From the NCBI GenBank assembly GCA_034429715.1, contig DAOUFR010000123.1:1-64000 (forward strand): 64,000 nt of DNA, given 5' to 3'. The stretch is from CAIMUM01 sp034429715. GTDB lineage: Bacteria; Chloroflexota; Dehalococcoidia; GIF9; UBA5629. Every line of letters starts with the position of its first letter. Position 1 is the stretch's first letter. The notes below the pieces were generated by a model. It was not told the DNA's origin, made no database searches, and worked only from the letters and a program-made list of their open reading frames with translations. Positions 35,332-44,554 of the stretch are shown piece by piece. The position numbers and the translations under genes were made by a program.

Positions 35332-35923
35332 CGGGGGTGCCAGGCCTGCCGGGTGGTGGGTGAAGTGGTTCAAGGAGGGGCTGCTTCTGCTGGGCATGCT
35401 GGCGGTGTCCGTCGCCATCGCCTTCCTGCTCTTCCAGTTTCGTGACATCTTCAGTATTTCTCTGCAGAGTTACGGGTGGCTGGCCTATCTGGTTGTTTTC
35501 ATAGTCAGCCTGATCAGCAGTTGTACTATTTTCGTTCCCACGCCCGGAGCAGCCATAATGCTTGCCGCTGCTATCATATGGAACCCTATTCTGGTGGGAT
35601 TCGCCGCCGGCACGGGAGACGCCATCGGTGAAATGACATCGTACTGGGTGGGCTATGCGGGCGAAAGGATAGTAGTCGATGAAAAGTTGCCTGCCTATCA
35701 GAAGGCGGTCGGCTGGATGCAGCGCTATGGCGTATGGGCCGTCTTCGGTGTGGCCCTCGTGCCTATTGTGCCCTTCGACCTGATGGGACTGGCCGCCGGG
35801 GCGCTCAAGATAAAGTGGTGGAAATTTATACTGGCCACCTGGTGCGGCAAGGTGCCGCGGGCGATTATACTATGCAGCATCGGGCACCAGTTGCCGGTGC
35901 TGTTGAACGGCTGGCGGTTTTAA
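35324..35923 (+). CDS. VTT/DedA-like membrane protein
   Basis: A 199-residue membrane protein of the VTT (SNARE-associated) superfamily, with five or six hydrophobic segments. TIFVPTPGAAIMLAAAIIWNP, GTGDAIGEMTSYWVGYAG and a Pro-rich PIVPFDLMGLAAGALK are the re-entrant-loop features of these proteins, which probably flip or transport lipids. It starts at TTG 35324, overlaps ispE by 8 nt and overlaps the end of the convergent nucleotidyltransferase gene by 4 nt. Confidence 0.8.
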   Translation: MVDGGARPAGWWVKWFKEGLLLLGMLAVSVAIAFLLFQFRDIFSISLQSYGWLAYLVVFIVSLISSCTIFVPTPGAAIMLAAAIIWNPILVGFAAGTGDAIGEMTSYWVGYAGERIVVDEKLPAYQKAVGWMQRYGVWAVFGVALVPIVPFDLMGLAAGALKIKWWKFILATWCGKVPRAIILCSIGHQLPVLLNGWRF

Positions 35924-37155
35924 AAGCCGGCCAGCCGGCGCGCCAGTTTAGTCTCGTCGGATTTAGATCGTATCGTTCCGTCCAGTCTGGCGGCCAGGAG
36001 TTTATTGAGGATTGCTCCCACCCTCGGCCCTTCGCGTAATCCCAGTTTCAACAGTTCGTTGCCGCCCAGCGAAGTTTTAACGTAACGGAGCGTGTCCAGA
36101 TACAGTTTGAGATTCCGTCGCAGGCCGGGATTTACAGTGTAACAACTGACAGTCTGTACGGCAATCGGATCGAATTCATGCAGCGTTGAATATATTTTTG
36201 ATCTCTTGATGGCCGGTTTAATGAGCTCTTTACACATGCTCCTGAGTTGCAGGGACTGGTTGCTCAGCAGATCCAGGCGGCCGCCGGCAAGGTTGAGCCG
36301 CCCCAGCAGTTCATAAAGCTCATCTTCGTTCAGGTTATACACGAGCAGGCAAAAATACAGCGGTGAGGTTTTAACGATATCCGGCGCAGCCGCCCGCCTG
36401 AAAGCCGTACTCATGGCTTGATTCCATTTGAGGGCGGGATGCAGCTTGCCGGTGATACCGAGTTGTGAGGCCCGGCGCAGGATATTATAACAATGGTCTT
36501 CATGAAGCCAGAGCAGCAATTCGTTTTTCAAACGATCTCCGCTGATCGTATCCAGCATATCCAGGCTGCGCTTTAACAGCCTGACCGTGCTGCGCTCAAG
36601 CTTGAAGCCCAGCCGCTGCTCGTAGCGTACCGCCCGCATCATGCGTGTGGCATCATCCTGGAAGCTTTTATCGTGCAGAACGCGCACCAGTCCTTGGGAA
36701 AGGTCCCGACGTCCACCGAAAAGGTCGGTCAGGACATCCCGGCCGGGCGTATTGACGCAGACGGCCATGGCGTTTATAGTGAAATCCCTGCGTTTGAGGT
36801 CGTCCTGTAAACTGCCTGGTTTGACTACCGGCAACGCGCCCGGGTGGCGGTAGATCTCGCTGCGGCAGGTTGCCAGGTCCACGTTGAAGCCATCGATTTT
36901 CAGTGACGCGGTGCCGAAGGACCTGTGAAGAGTCAGCCGCGCGCCCATTTTCTCCGCCATCTGTAGTGCCAGCCCGACGGCATCGCCCTCAACCGCCAGA
37001 TCGATGTCCACGCACGGCCGGCCCAGGATCAGGTCACGCACGATGCCGCCCACCATGTATACTTTTACACCGGATCTACCGGCAAGCCTGCCGGCGGTCA
37101 GGGCCAGCTTGAGGAGTGGTGGAGGTAGACGCTCGATCAATCCTCCGCGCTGCAT
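35920..37155 (-). CDS. CCA tRNA nucleotidyltransferase / poly(A) polymerase family
   Basis: A 411-residue class II nucleotidyltransferase. The head domain has GGIVRDLILGRPCVDIDLAVEGDA, with the metal-binding DxD, then RRDFTINAMAV and LVRVLHDKSFQDDATRMMRAVRYEQRLGF, all typical of tRNA CCA-adding enzymes or poly(A) polymerases. The C-terminal helical body follows. CCA repair is the likelier role, but head motifs alone do not separate the two. The start is ATG 37155; the CPBP protease gene stop lies 1 nt before it. Confidence 0.88.
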   Translation of the reverse strand: MQRGGLIERLPPPLLKLALTAGRLAGRSGVKVYMVGGIVRDLILGRPCVDIDLAVEGDAVGLALQMAEKMGARLTLHRSFGTASLKIDGFNVDLATCRSEIYRHPGALPVVKPGSLQDDLKRRDFTINAMAVCVNTPGRDVLTDLFGGRRDLSQGLVRVLHDKSFQDDATRMMRAVRYEQRLGFKLERSTVRLLKRSLDMLDTISGDRLKNELLLWLHEDHCYNILRRASQLGITGKLHPALKWNQAMSTAFRRAAAPDIVKTSPLYFCLLVYNLNEDELYELLGRLNLAGGRLDLLSNQSLQLRSMCKELIKPAIKRSKIYSTLHEFDPIAVQTVSCYTVNPGLRRNLKLYLDTLRYVKTSLGGNELLKLGLREGPRVGAILNKLLAARLDGTIRSKSDETKLARRLAGF

Positions 37156-38082
37156 TCAGGGCTCCGTAGACATCTGTCTCAAAATAGTATCAACTTTTTC
37201 CCTGGTGATAAACCGGTCATAGATGAAGATCAGTACATCGGCCAGCGCAAAAACGATGAATCCGGCCAGCCCCGTCAGGCCGACGGTCAGCTCATTTCCT
37301 CCGGATATAAGTATAACAGCCAGGCCGGGTACGGCGTTGATGGTGCCGTGGAAGATTGAGGCGGCGATAACCGAGCGCGATTTGAGGCGGATGTAGCTGA
37401 AAAGAGGCGCCAGGAGTATCGTCCAGCCTGTCATCAGCAACACGCCCATCTGTGGATTCTGCGGATAGTTGAGGCCCAGCAGGATCAGAGGAGCGTGCCA
37501 GATACCCCATATGAATCCGATCAGCGCGGAAGATTTCCAGAAACCCATGACGGAGAGCTCCTTTTGAAGGAAACCGCGCCAGCCCAGCTCCTCGCCGAAT
37601 CCAAGAATAGCGTTGATGGTTGTTCCCGAGATGAGAGCCAGCACCAGTATCAGCCATACAGGGTGTACCGGCATGGAGGCCAGCTGCTCTTTAGCCTGCT
37701 CCATTTGTTCCGGGCTGAGGGCGGAGGACATCTGGGCAAGAAAGCCCGACATATCGGGCGTAAATGTTATCCCGGGCATGAGCAGGCTGACTCCCATCAC
37801 AGCAAAGGCGATTATGGGAGGCAGGAACCATGCCGCGAAGAACCAGGGGTTGAACTTGAATGAGATGCCCATCGGCCCGGCCAGCGGCTGTTTGTAAATA
37901 GTCTTCTGTACGATAATTGTGACTATCATCGGAATAAACATATACACCGCGGCCAGCAGCACGATGCCGAGGCTGTCGACCTTGCCTCCCAGCGCGATAT
38001 AGAGGAAGACAATCGACCAGTCGATGAAGAATGTAAGCAGAATGAAGAGCAGTGTTTTTTTGACGCGTAAACTCATTGGCAA
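37156..38082 (-). CDS. CPBP-family intramembrane metalloprotease
   Basis: A 308-residue integral membrane protein with about eight hydrophobic segments. The active-site motif EExxxR is in GFGEELGWRGFL, followed by the His motif IWHAPLILLG, and a late FHGTINAV contributes further ligands. These proteases relate to CAAX processing and bacteriocin immunity; the substrate is unknown. The start is ATG 38082 with AGGA upstream. Confidence 0.88.
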   Translation of the reverse strand: MPMSLRVKKTLLFILLTFFIDWSIVFLYIALGGKVDSLGIVLLAAVYMFIPMIVTIIVQKTIYKQPLAGPMGISFKFNPWFFAAWFLPPIIAFAVMGVSLLMPGITFTPDMSGFLAQMSSALSPEQMEQAKEQLASMPVHPVWLILVLALISGTTINAILGFGEELGWRGFLQKELSVMGFWKSSALIGFIWGIWHAPLILLGLNYPQNPQMGVLLMTGWTILLAPLFSYIRLKSRSVIAASIFHGTINAVPGLAVILISGGNELTVGLTGLAGFIVFALADVLIFIYDRFITREKVDTILRQMSTEP

Positions 38083-38217
38083 GTCCTTATGAAGAAAAAT
38101 AAACCGGGTTACGGCCTGATAAATCTTACAGTATAACTCCGGAGGTTGCCAGAAAATTCCTCAACCCTGAGTACATTTTACCGGCTTATCTGATGCCGGA
38201 TTGTGGCATCAAGGTGC

Positions 38218-39243
38218 TTACAGGTCGGGCACTATGTGACCCTTACTGTCGCGTGTAATTGAACAACAGCCTTCGATCTCCTGCAGTTGTTGCATGGTGC
38301 CGAAAGCAGTGAGACTACCCCCTATCTCGACAGTTGTTTTCAGGCTGGGATTAATGATTATATCGCCATCCTTCTCTCTGATGGCCATGATACGAACACC
38401 CGCAAATTTTTCCTCTAAGTCCTTGATGGTCTTGCCGAGTAAGGTGGAATTTTCATTGATGTAGACTTCTTCGATTAGGTACTCGCCCTCGTTATTGGCC
38501 AGGACTGTCTCGATAAACTGGACTGTGGTCGGCCTCAAGGCCAGGCGGGCCATCTGCTGGCCGCCTATCACTTCGGGCAGGATGATATGGGTGGCGCCGG
38601 CCTGCTTGAGCCTGCGCACGGCGTCGTTGTTGTTGGCTCGTCCGATGATGGTGAGCATGGGATTGATTTCGCGTGCGGTCAGTACGGCATAAGTATTATA
38701 AGCGTCGTCGCCGAAGGCGGTGATCAGTCCCCGGGCTTTTTCAATACCGGCGTGTTTGAGGACATCGTGTTTTGTTGCATCGTCCATTATGACCAGGCAG
38801 CTGTCCTGGACGGCCCGGTTATAGCTGTTGATGCTGTGGTCGATAACCACAAAGTCGGATTTTTGTTGTTTTAACGTACCGGCTATAGCCTCGCCAACGC
38901 GGCCGTAACCGCACAGCACAAAGTGGTTGTCGAGCTTCCTGATTCTGGCTTCCATGCGGGACCTCCTGAACGATCCGAACTCAGTTTCCAGTGTAGCCTG
39001 CACAATGCTTGTAAGGATATAGATAACAGTACCTACTCCAAATAGCGTGAGCAAGATGGTAAAAACACGGCCGGCAGTGGAGAGCGGGTGTATCTCACCG
39101 CCCAGTGTGGCGATGGTGATGACCGTCATATAGAAGGAATCGAAGAAGTTCCAGTGCTCGATGAGCATGAAGCCGACCGTGCCTGATGTGAAGAGGACAA
39201 CAAGTACTATCAGCCAGGTGATGTAATGATGTCTGTTACCCAT
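38218..39243 (-). CDS. K+-channel-like protein with RCK domains and altered filter
   Basis: A 341-residue protein: two membrane helices flanking a pore loop (residues ~8-85), then RCK_N with Rossmann GYGRVG at 112-117 and RCK_C to the end. The layout is that of a Kch/MthK-type ligand-gated channel. The filter reads TIATLGGEIHPLS where family members have T-x-T-V-G-Y-G-E/D: the aromatic residue is missing, so selectivity may differ. It closes a minus-strand cluster of redox genes 30 nt behind the large thioredoxin protein. Confidence 0.85.
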   Translation of the reverse strand: MGNRHHYITWLIVLVVLFTSGTVGFMLIEHWNFFDSFYMTVITIATLGGEIHPLSTAGRVFTILLTLFGVGTVIYILTSIVQATLETEFGSFRRSRMEARIRKLDNHFVLCGYGRVGEAIAGTLKQQKSDFVVIDHSINSYNRAVQDSCLVIMDDATKHDVLKHAGIEKARGLITAFGDDAYNTYAVLTAREINPMLTIIGRANNNDAVRRLKQAGATHIILPEVIGGQQMARLALRPTTVQFIETVLANNEGEYLIEEVYINENSTLLGKTIKDLEEKFAGVRIMAIREKDGDIIINPSLKTTVEIGGSLTAFGTMQQLQEIEGCCSITRDSKGHIVPDL

Positions 39244-39273
39244 ATCATTGGCCCCTCAACCCGGTAAACAGGG

Positions 39274-41064
39274 CTATTTGCAGCAGTCTAATTTGGACAG
39301 CGATTCATCGATTTCGCTGAGGGTCTGGAAACGTTCGGTCCTGATCTCCCGGATAATGCCGGTGGAGTCGATAAAGAAGGTGGTGGGGAAGAACGGACCT
39401 TTGTAGAGGTCATCCGCCAGGCCGTCACTGTCCATCAGCACGGGGAACGATAATCTCTCATTGGCGACGAAGTATTTGACCTTGTCGACGTCTCCACGCA
39501 CGTTGACTGCCAGCACGGCAAGCTCGTCGCGGCCGTATTTATCGTAGGCTGTCTGAATAATCGGCATCTCAAGCTCACAGGCGCGGCAGCCTTCCAGCCA
39601 GAAATTCAGCATGACCTTGCGGCCCTGGAACTGGCTCACAGAATACTCCGTGCCGTCTATAGATTTCAGGATAAAGTCGGGCGCCCTTTTGCCCACCTGA
39701 GGAGCTGTCTCAACCATACTCAGCGTCTTGACCGATGGCAGGTCCTGAGTAGATTCCTTGCCGCCGGTGTCCTTTGATCTGATCTTTAAACGATACTCTG
39801 TATCCGGCATCAGGTTATCGAGCTTGACCGTATGCCAGATTGCCAGACGATCTCCCTGGGATTCTGTGCCCAGAATATCGCTGCCGATGCTGATGTCGAC
39901 TTCGCCGCTGGCTGGCTCATCGGTTTTCCATGTTACCAGTATTGATGAATCCGTGATCGAGCTGGTCCCTGCTCCCGATATCTCCGGATAGCTCGAATCC
40001 GTTCTCGAAGTCGTGGCCAGATAGCGTTTCGAGACTATCGTATCGGCCAGCGCGCTATAGGAGTGTTCCGAAACGTTGATATAATTCACGTTGTACAAAA
40101 TCCTGATGTGGTAGGAGGTATTCGGGGACAAATCATTGATACTGAGTGAGTGAAGGGTAACCGGAGCGGGCGTTATCACTGTCTGTATATTATTGCCGTC
40201 AATATCGACCTGTGTAGTGGTCGGGAGCGAGGTGCTCCAGGTCACCATGGCGCTTTTCTCGTTGTTGGACTGGACAAGCACGTTCATTATGGGTGCTTGC
40301 GACTTATTAATGCTACGGCCGCTGCCGGTAGCGTGGATGATCTGTTCATAATCGGATATGGTTGTGATGGGGCCCTCCACCCTGGCCCTGATGATACCGT
40401 TCTTATCCAGAAAAACACAGGTAGGCTCATACGATATGTTGTAGCTTGAACGAAGCTTGCCCGTAGTGTCGCTGATGACCGGGAAAGCCAAATCGTATTC
40501 CTTCACCATGTTATCTATCTCGCTGCTGCCGGCGCCTGAGGCGATGGCGATAATGGCCAGGTCACCCGCAGGATATTTTTCCAGGAGCTCGTTGAGCTTG
40601 TCCGGCGTGTAAAGCCTGCGCACCACGCCGTTTACACGAAAGAAGTCATCGTCCCAGAAATCCCTGTCCCAGAAAACAAGCACGACGCTTTTACCGCGGA
40701 AAGAGCTGAGCGCCGTGGTGTTGTCGTCAGTAAGCTGCATTACGAAATCGGGGGCGATATTGCCTACGTCTGTGCCCGGCCTCGGCACCAGCAGTATCAC
40801 CGCAGCACAAAGAAGCAGGCCAAGCGCCACGGCGGCTATAATCACTATGAGCGCCCGGTGCTTTTTGAATTTATCGCCCGCGGAGAGGGGTATTTTATTT
40901 ACTTCTTTTTCCAGCAGACTAATTTTATTGAGCAAGATCTTGCTCTCGGAATCAAATACGTCGCTTCCGATCTCTCCGACTTTAAAACGGCTTTGCAGCA
41001 GGGCCAGCCCTTCGCGGCATTTGTCCAGCTCAACTTTCTTGAGCAGGCTATTATTATCACTCAT
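39274..41064 (-). CDS. Large membrane-anchored protein with two redoxin domains and two Fn3-like repeats
   Basis: A 596-residue protein: a charged, coiled-coil-like cytosolic start (1-68), one transmembrane helix (70-93), an AhpC/TlpA-like redoxin domain (~97-245) without its CxxC, two fibronectin-III-like repeats (~255-345 and ~360-445, each with the VTW strand), then an active TlpA-type thioredoxin domain from 458 with CRAC (Cys493, Cys496). The last four residues are DCCK, an additional cysteine pair. It probably acts outside the membrane in thiol exchange. The neighbours are tlpA, ccdA and trxA. The architecture is unusual. Confidence 0.85.
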   Translation of the reverse strand: MSDNNSLLKKVELDKCREGLALLQSRFKVGEIGSDVFDSESKILLNKISLLEKEVNKIPLSAGDKFKKHRALIVIIAAVALGLLLCAAVILLVPRPGTDVGNIAPDFVMQLTDDNTTALSSFRGKSVVLVFWDRDFWDDDFFRVNGVVRRLYTPDKLNELLEKYPAGDLAIIAIASGAGSSEIDNMVKEYDLAFPVISDTTGKLRSSYNISYEPTCVFLDKNGIIRARVEGPITTISDYEQIIHATGSGRSINKSQAPIMNVLVQSNNEKSAMVTWSTSLPTTTQVDIDGNNIQTVITPAPVTLHSLSINDLSPNTSYHIRILYNVNYINVSEHSYSALADTIVSKRYLATTSRTDSSYPEISGAGTSSITDSSILVTWKTDEPASGEVDISIGSDILGTESQGDRLAIWHTVKLDNLMPDTEYRLKIRSKDTGGKESTQDLPSVKTLSMVETAPQVGKRAPDFILKSIDGTEYSVSQFQGRKVMLNFWLEGCRACELEMPIIQTAYDKYGRDELAVLAVNVRGDVDKVKYFVANERLSFPVLMDSDGLADDLYKGPFFPTTFFIDSTGIIREIRTERFQTLSEIDESLSKLDCCK

Positions 41065-41117
41065 GTAAAAACACCGTATTTGACATATTATAACTGAATT
41101 TTAGCGTCAGGTCAGCT

Positions 41118-41702
41118 TTATTTGGATGAGTTCAGACGTTCCTCTATCTCCTCAACGTTGATAAAAGGGCCGATTTTAATGGATGTGATGATGCCCCTGT
41201 CGTTGATAAAATAAGTGGTGGGCATTCCCCTGATGTTGTAGAGGTCGGATACAACTCCTCGCGGGTCGAGGGGTATAACGAAATCCATGCCGTTGACCGT
41301 GGCGAAGTAAGCTGTGCTGTCCGGATCGTCCTGGGAACTGACGGCGACAATCACAATGCTGCCGTCGTTGTATTTACTGTGTATCTCTTTAAACGCGGGT
41401 ATTTCGAGACGGCAGGGGCCGCACCAGGTGGCCCAGAAATTGAGTATCACATTTTTACCGCGGTAATCGCTGAGTTTGAATTCCTTATCGTCCGTGGTGG
41501 GCAGTGTGAAATCGGGCGCGGCAAAGCCGATCTTTGTCCCTGTTTTAACTTCTGTTTGCGATGCAGGCTCAGCTGCCGACCCGGGGACCGGTATCGCGGA
41601 ATCGGCATGTATCAATCTGTCTGCAACAGCAACCGCTGCAATAAGTATGATAATCGCAGCCAGGACTATACACAGTAATTTGTTCGTTTTTGAAAGATCC
41701 AT
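41118..41702 (-). CDS. TlpA-family thiol-disulfide oxidoreductase
   Basis: A 194-residue membrane-anchored thioredoxin-fold protein: an N-terminal helix (~10-27) and an extracytoplasmic ResA/TlpA domain with NFWATWCGPCRLE (Cys94, Cys97) and the cis-Pro motif GMPTTYFI. It likely reduces disulfides in exported or cytochrome-maturation clients, fed by CcdA. It shares the domain type with the two flanking genes and lies 53 nt upstream of the 596-residue protein gene. Confidence 0.92.
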   Translation of the reverse strand: MDLSKTNKLLCIVLAAIIILIAAVAVADRLIHADSAIPVPGSAAEPASQTEVKTGTKIGFAAPDFTLPTTDDKEFKLSDYRGKNVILNFWATWCGPCRLEIPAFKEIHSKYNDGSIVIVAVSSQDDPDSTAYFATVNGMDFVIPLDPRGVVSDLYNIRGMPTTYFINDRGIITSIKIGPFINVEEIEERLNSSK

Positions 41703-41830
41703 AATATTTCCCGGTCACAGCGATGATCCTGAAGAATATCTCCTTTGAGAGAATAATAATATGATCAACGTCTCAGTCCCTTTTGAAAAATCGCTGGAGC
41801 TCGTGAGGCGAATCGGCCGTCATTCATGCC

Positions 41831-42343
41831 TCAGGGCATAATTTTTTGCACTTCGCTGGCCAGTTCCTCCTTGGTGGCAAAGCTGCCGATCTTTATAGAT
41901 TTAATGTAGCCGTCTGTTCCGATAAAAAACGTGTTTGGGTCGGCGTTTTTGGGGCAGCAGAATTTCTGATAAATGACTGTTTTTAAATCGATCAGGGTTA
42001 TAAAGCTGTATCCGTTCTGGCTGAGATAGCTCTTGGTTGTATTAATGCTGTCCTGGGTATTTATAGAAAGGAAGACCAGGCCCTTTGGCCCATATTGCTC
42101 TACCACTTCCTTAAAGTATGGCATCTCTTTCTTGCATTCGATACAGCTGGTCGACCAGGTATTGATCACAACAGGTTTGCCCGCATAGTCGCTCAGACTA
42201 TGGTTTATCCCGTCGATACCGGGAAGGGTGAAATCGGGCGCTTTGTCGCCGATCTTGGGGCATGACACTGCAGGCGTCCCGCAGCCGGCCAGCAGGACGG
42301 CGCAGAAGAGCGCTGTTAGAATGATGGCTGATGCAGATTTCAT
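41831..42343 (-). CDS. TlpA-like thiol-disulfide oxidoreductase lipoprotein
   Basis: A 170-residue lipoprotein (signal peptide with lipobox LAGC, lipid Cys21) carrying a redoxin domain with active CIEC (Cys67, Cys70) and the late FFIGTDGYIKSIKIG. An extra CC pair (QKFCCPKNAD) is present. I chose ATG 42343 behind AGGAGAGA. It follows ccdA with 27 nt between them, so electrons from CcdA probably reach it outside the cell membrane. Confidence 0.9.
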   Translation of the reverse strand: MKSASAIILTALFCAVLLAGCGTPAVSCPKIGDKAPDFTLPGIDGINHSLSDYAGKPVVINTWSTSCIECKKEMPYFKEVVEQYGPKGLVFLSINTQDSINTTKSYLSQNGYSFITLIDLKTVIYQKFCCPKNADPNTFFIGTDGYIKSIKIGSFATKEELASEVQKIMP

Positions 42344-42370
42344 GAATGTCTCTCTCCTGTTATAACGCAT

Positions 42371-43075
42371 TCAGGTTGCAAACCGGCTCAGCCAGGTAAG
42401 CTGGCCGGTCAGCATCAATATACCGACTATTATAAGCAGCACGCCGCTTAAAATAGAAATGAGGCCGAGGTAACGCGTGATGTTTTTCCAGAAAGGCACT
42501 ACATAGCTCCAGGCCAGGCCGATCAGCAGGAAGGGGATGCCCATGCCCATGGAATAGACAGCCAGCAGTACGGCGCCTTTGATCGTCTCGCCGGTGTAAG
42601 ATGCGATAAAGAGTATCGAGCCGAGGATTGGCCCTATGCAGGGCGTCCATCCCACTGCGAAGGCCGCCCCGATCAGCAGCGACCTGATATAGCCGGGGTT
42701 GCGCGCCCCCTGCATATGCAGCCTTTTCTCGTAGTTGAGCCAGGGGATCTTATAGGCGGCTATGAGGAAGACACCGAAGATTATAACGACTATGCCGGAG
42801 ATGATACGAAGTGTGTCGGAGTATGCGATGATGGACGATCCGATCAGGCCGGCCGATGCCCCCATCAGGATGAAGAGGATGGAAAATCCCAGCACGAAGG
42901 CCACGCTGTGCAGCAGCGTGGGCCATACCCTGCGGCTGGCGCCCGTATCTATGGCCGATGTTCCCGCCAGATTGGCCAGGTAGGCGGGGACCAGCGGAAG
43001 CACACAGGGCGAAAAAAAAGACAGCAAACCCGCTATGAAAGCTGTCCAGTAGGTGACGTCGCTTAACTGGTTCAC
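42371..43075 (-). CDS. ccdA: CcdA-type transmembrane thiol-electron carrier
   Basis: A 234-residue six-helix membrane protein. The paired redox cysteines are in SFFSPCVLPLVPAYL and in GWTPCIGPILGSIL. CcdA moves reducing equivalents from cytosolic thioredoxin to extracytoplasmic thiol proteins and helps cytochrome c maturation. Here it sits between trxA (2 nt gap) and TlpA genes, which fits a complete relay. Confidence 0.95.
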   Translation of the reverse strand: MNQLSDVTYWTAFIAGLLSFFSPCVLPLVPAYLANLAGTSAIDTGASRRVWPTLLHSVAFVLGFSILFILMGASAGLIGSSIIAYSDTLRIISGIVVIIFGVFLIAAYKIPWLNYEKRLHMQGARNPGYIRSLLIGAAFAVGWTPCIGPILGSILFIASYTGETIKGAVLLAVYSMGMGIPFLLIGLAWSYVVPFWKNITRYLGLISILSGVLLIIVGILMLTGQLTWLSRFAT

Positions 43076-43077
43076 TA

Positions 43078-43407
43078 CTAAGCTAAGACCTTATCCAGAA
43101 GTTTCTGAATGTCTTTCTTGGGGCGGTAGCCCACCAGTTGCTCGAAGGGTTTACCTCCCTTAAATACGATAAGCGTGGGAATGCTCATCACGTTGTAGCT
43201 GGAGGCTACCTTGGGCGCCTCGTCCACGTTGACCTTGGCGAATTCTATCCTGTCCTTATATTCGCCGGCCAGTTCGTCCACGAGCGGAGCGATCATTTTG
43301 CAGGGCCCGCACCAAACCGCCCAGAAATCCACCAGCACCGGCCGCGCCGCATCCAGCACGTTTGCCTTGAATTCCTTTTCACTAACGGTTTTTACGTTGT
43401 CAGCCAT
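43078..43407 (-). CDS. trxA: Thioredoxin
   Basis: A 109-residue cytosolic thioredoxin. The active site is WCGPC (Cys33, Cys36), with VDFWA before it and SIPTLIVFKGG as cis-Pro motif. It starts at ATG 43407, with GGAGG upstream. It lies first of the redox genes, directly before ccdA, and is the likely electron donor of that relay. Confidence 0.97.
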   Translation of the reverse strand: MADNVKTVSEKEFKANVLDAARPVLVDFWAVWCGPCKMIAPLVDELAGEYKDRIEFAKVNVDEAPKVASSYNVMSIPTLIVFKGGKPFEQLVGYRPKKDIQKLLDKVLA

Positions 43408-43427
43408 CTTGCCTCCAAAATAGTTGT

Positions 43428-44459
43428 TTATTGTGTAGTTGGCGCCCTCTGGTTGATTGTTTGCCCTTGCAGGCGTTGTCCCTTATTTATCTTAGCACCG
43501 CTGGCAATAATGCTGTTAATAATGATCGCGTCCTCAGCGACCGTTATCTCGTCCCACAGTAGAGAATTCTCAATAACCGCGCCGCCGGCTATGCGGCAGC
43601 GGCGGCCCAAAATGGCGGGACCTGTAATCCGCGTCTCTGCGCCCACACTACATCCCTCCGCCAGCATAACCGGTCCGGTCAGACGGGCGGAAGGATTTAT
43701 CTCGCATCCATCACCGATGATCAGGTCGCGGGCTACGTGCAAAGGAGAGGAACAATTGCCCAGCAGTAAATCGCTGTTGACACGGTGGTACTGTTCGGGT
43801 GTGCCCATGTCGATCCAGTACGCCCGGTTGTGGTAAGCGTAAAAGGGCGTTCCGTTTTCCAGCAAGCGGGGGAATACACCGTTCTCGAACATGTAGAACT
43901 GGTTGTCCGGAATATAATCCAGCACCTCGGGCTCAAGTATATATACTCCCGCATTTATCCAGTGGCTGGTCACGTCCTCCCATTTCGGCTTCTCTATAAA
44001 ACGTAGAACACGTCCCGACTCATCCGTTTCGACCACGCCGAACCTGGTGGGGTCATCCACGTGCGTGAGTGCGATGCTCGCCCTGGCCTTATTACGCGCG
44101 TGCTGTTTGTACATATCAGAGTAATCGATATCTGAAAAGCAATCGCCGTTGAGGACGAAGAAGGCTTCTTTGACATGGCTGCCGGCGTTTTTAATGGCGC
44201 CGGCAGTGCCCAGCGGCTTCTCCTCCAGGCTGTAGGTCAGCCTGACGTCCAGGCCGCTGCCATCCTTGAAATATGCGTAAATCGAGTCGGGCTTGTAACC
44301 CATAGCCAGCACAATCTCGTCGATCCCGTGCAGAGCCAGCTTGCGGATAACATGCTCTATAAAGGGCCTATTGGCAACAGGGACCATCGGTTTAACTAAT
44401 GAATAGGTCAAGGGACGCAGTCTGGTACCCTCGCCGCCGACAAGAATAATAGCTTTCAT
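43428..44459 (-). CDS. Sugar-1-phosphate nucleotidyltransferase with LbH tail
   Basis: A 343-residue protein: an N-terminal GT-A-type nucleotidyltransferase (LVGGEGTRLRPLT, KPMVPVANRPFIEH, VLNGDCFSDID) and a C-terminal left-handed beta-helix (repeats such as GCEINPSARLTGPVML, GAETRITGPAILG). It makes an NDP-sugar, probably GDP-mannose or dTDP/UDP-glucose; the base cannot be told. ATG 44459 is preferred because LVGGEG starts shortly after it; the frame continues 20 codons upstream. Next to cysE, but no polysaccharide cluster is visible. Confidence 0.88.
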   Translation of the reverse strand: MKAIILVGGEGTRLRPLTYSLVKPMVPVANRPFIEHVIRKLALHGIDEIVLAMGYKPDSIYAYFKDGSGLDVRLTYSLEEKPLGTAGAIKNAGSHVKEAFFVLNGDCFSDIDYSDMYKQHARNKARASIALTHVDDPTRFGVVETDESGRVLRFIEKPKWEDVTSHWINAGVYILEPEVLDYIPDNQFYMFENGVFPRLLENGTPFYAYHNRAYWIDMGTPEQYHRVNSDLLLGNCSSPLHVARDLIIGDGCEINPSARLTGPVMLAEGCSVGAETRITGPAILGRRCRIAGGAVIENSLLWDEITVAEDAIIINSIIASGAKINKGQRLQGQTINQRAPTTQ

Positions 44460-44476
44460 ATCAGGATAGTTGACTA

Positions 44477-44505
44477 ATTTTAATCCGTTTGATTTCGGTG
44501 GGCAA
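44477..44505 (-). promoter_or_regulatory. Candidate promoter of the nucleotidyltransferase-trxA group
   Basis: On the minus strand TTGCCC (44500-44505), a 17-nt spacer and TAAAAT (44477-44482), 17 nt before ATG 44459. Confidence 0.5.
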
Positions 44506-44554
44506 ACAGGAAGCCTCAATATCCGTATACATATATGAGGCGATCGATTACGGT

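Noticed and set aside
38191..38211. TGATGCC/GGCATCA inverted repeat upstream of the CPBP gene
   Set aside because: A 7-bp stem without a T-run; it could end the channel gene but the evidence is too weak.
44513..44541. GCCTCA/TGAGGC inverted repeat between cysE and the nucleotidyltransferase gene
   Set aside because: Only six paired bases, a 17-nt loop and no T-run; too weak to call a terminator.
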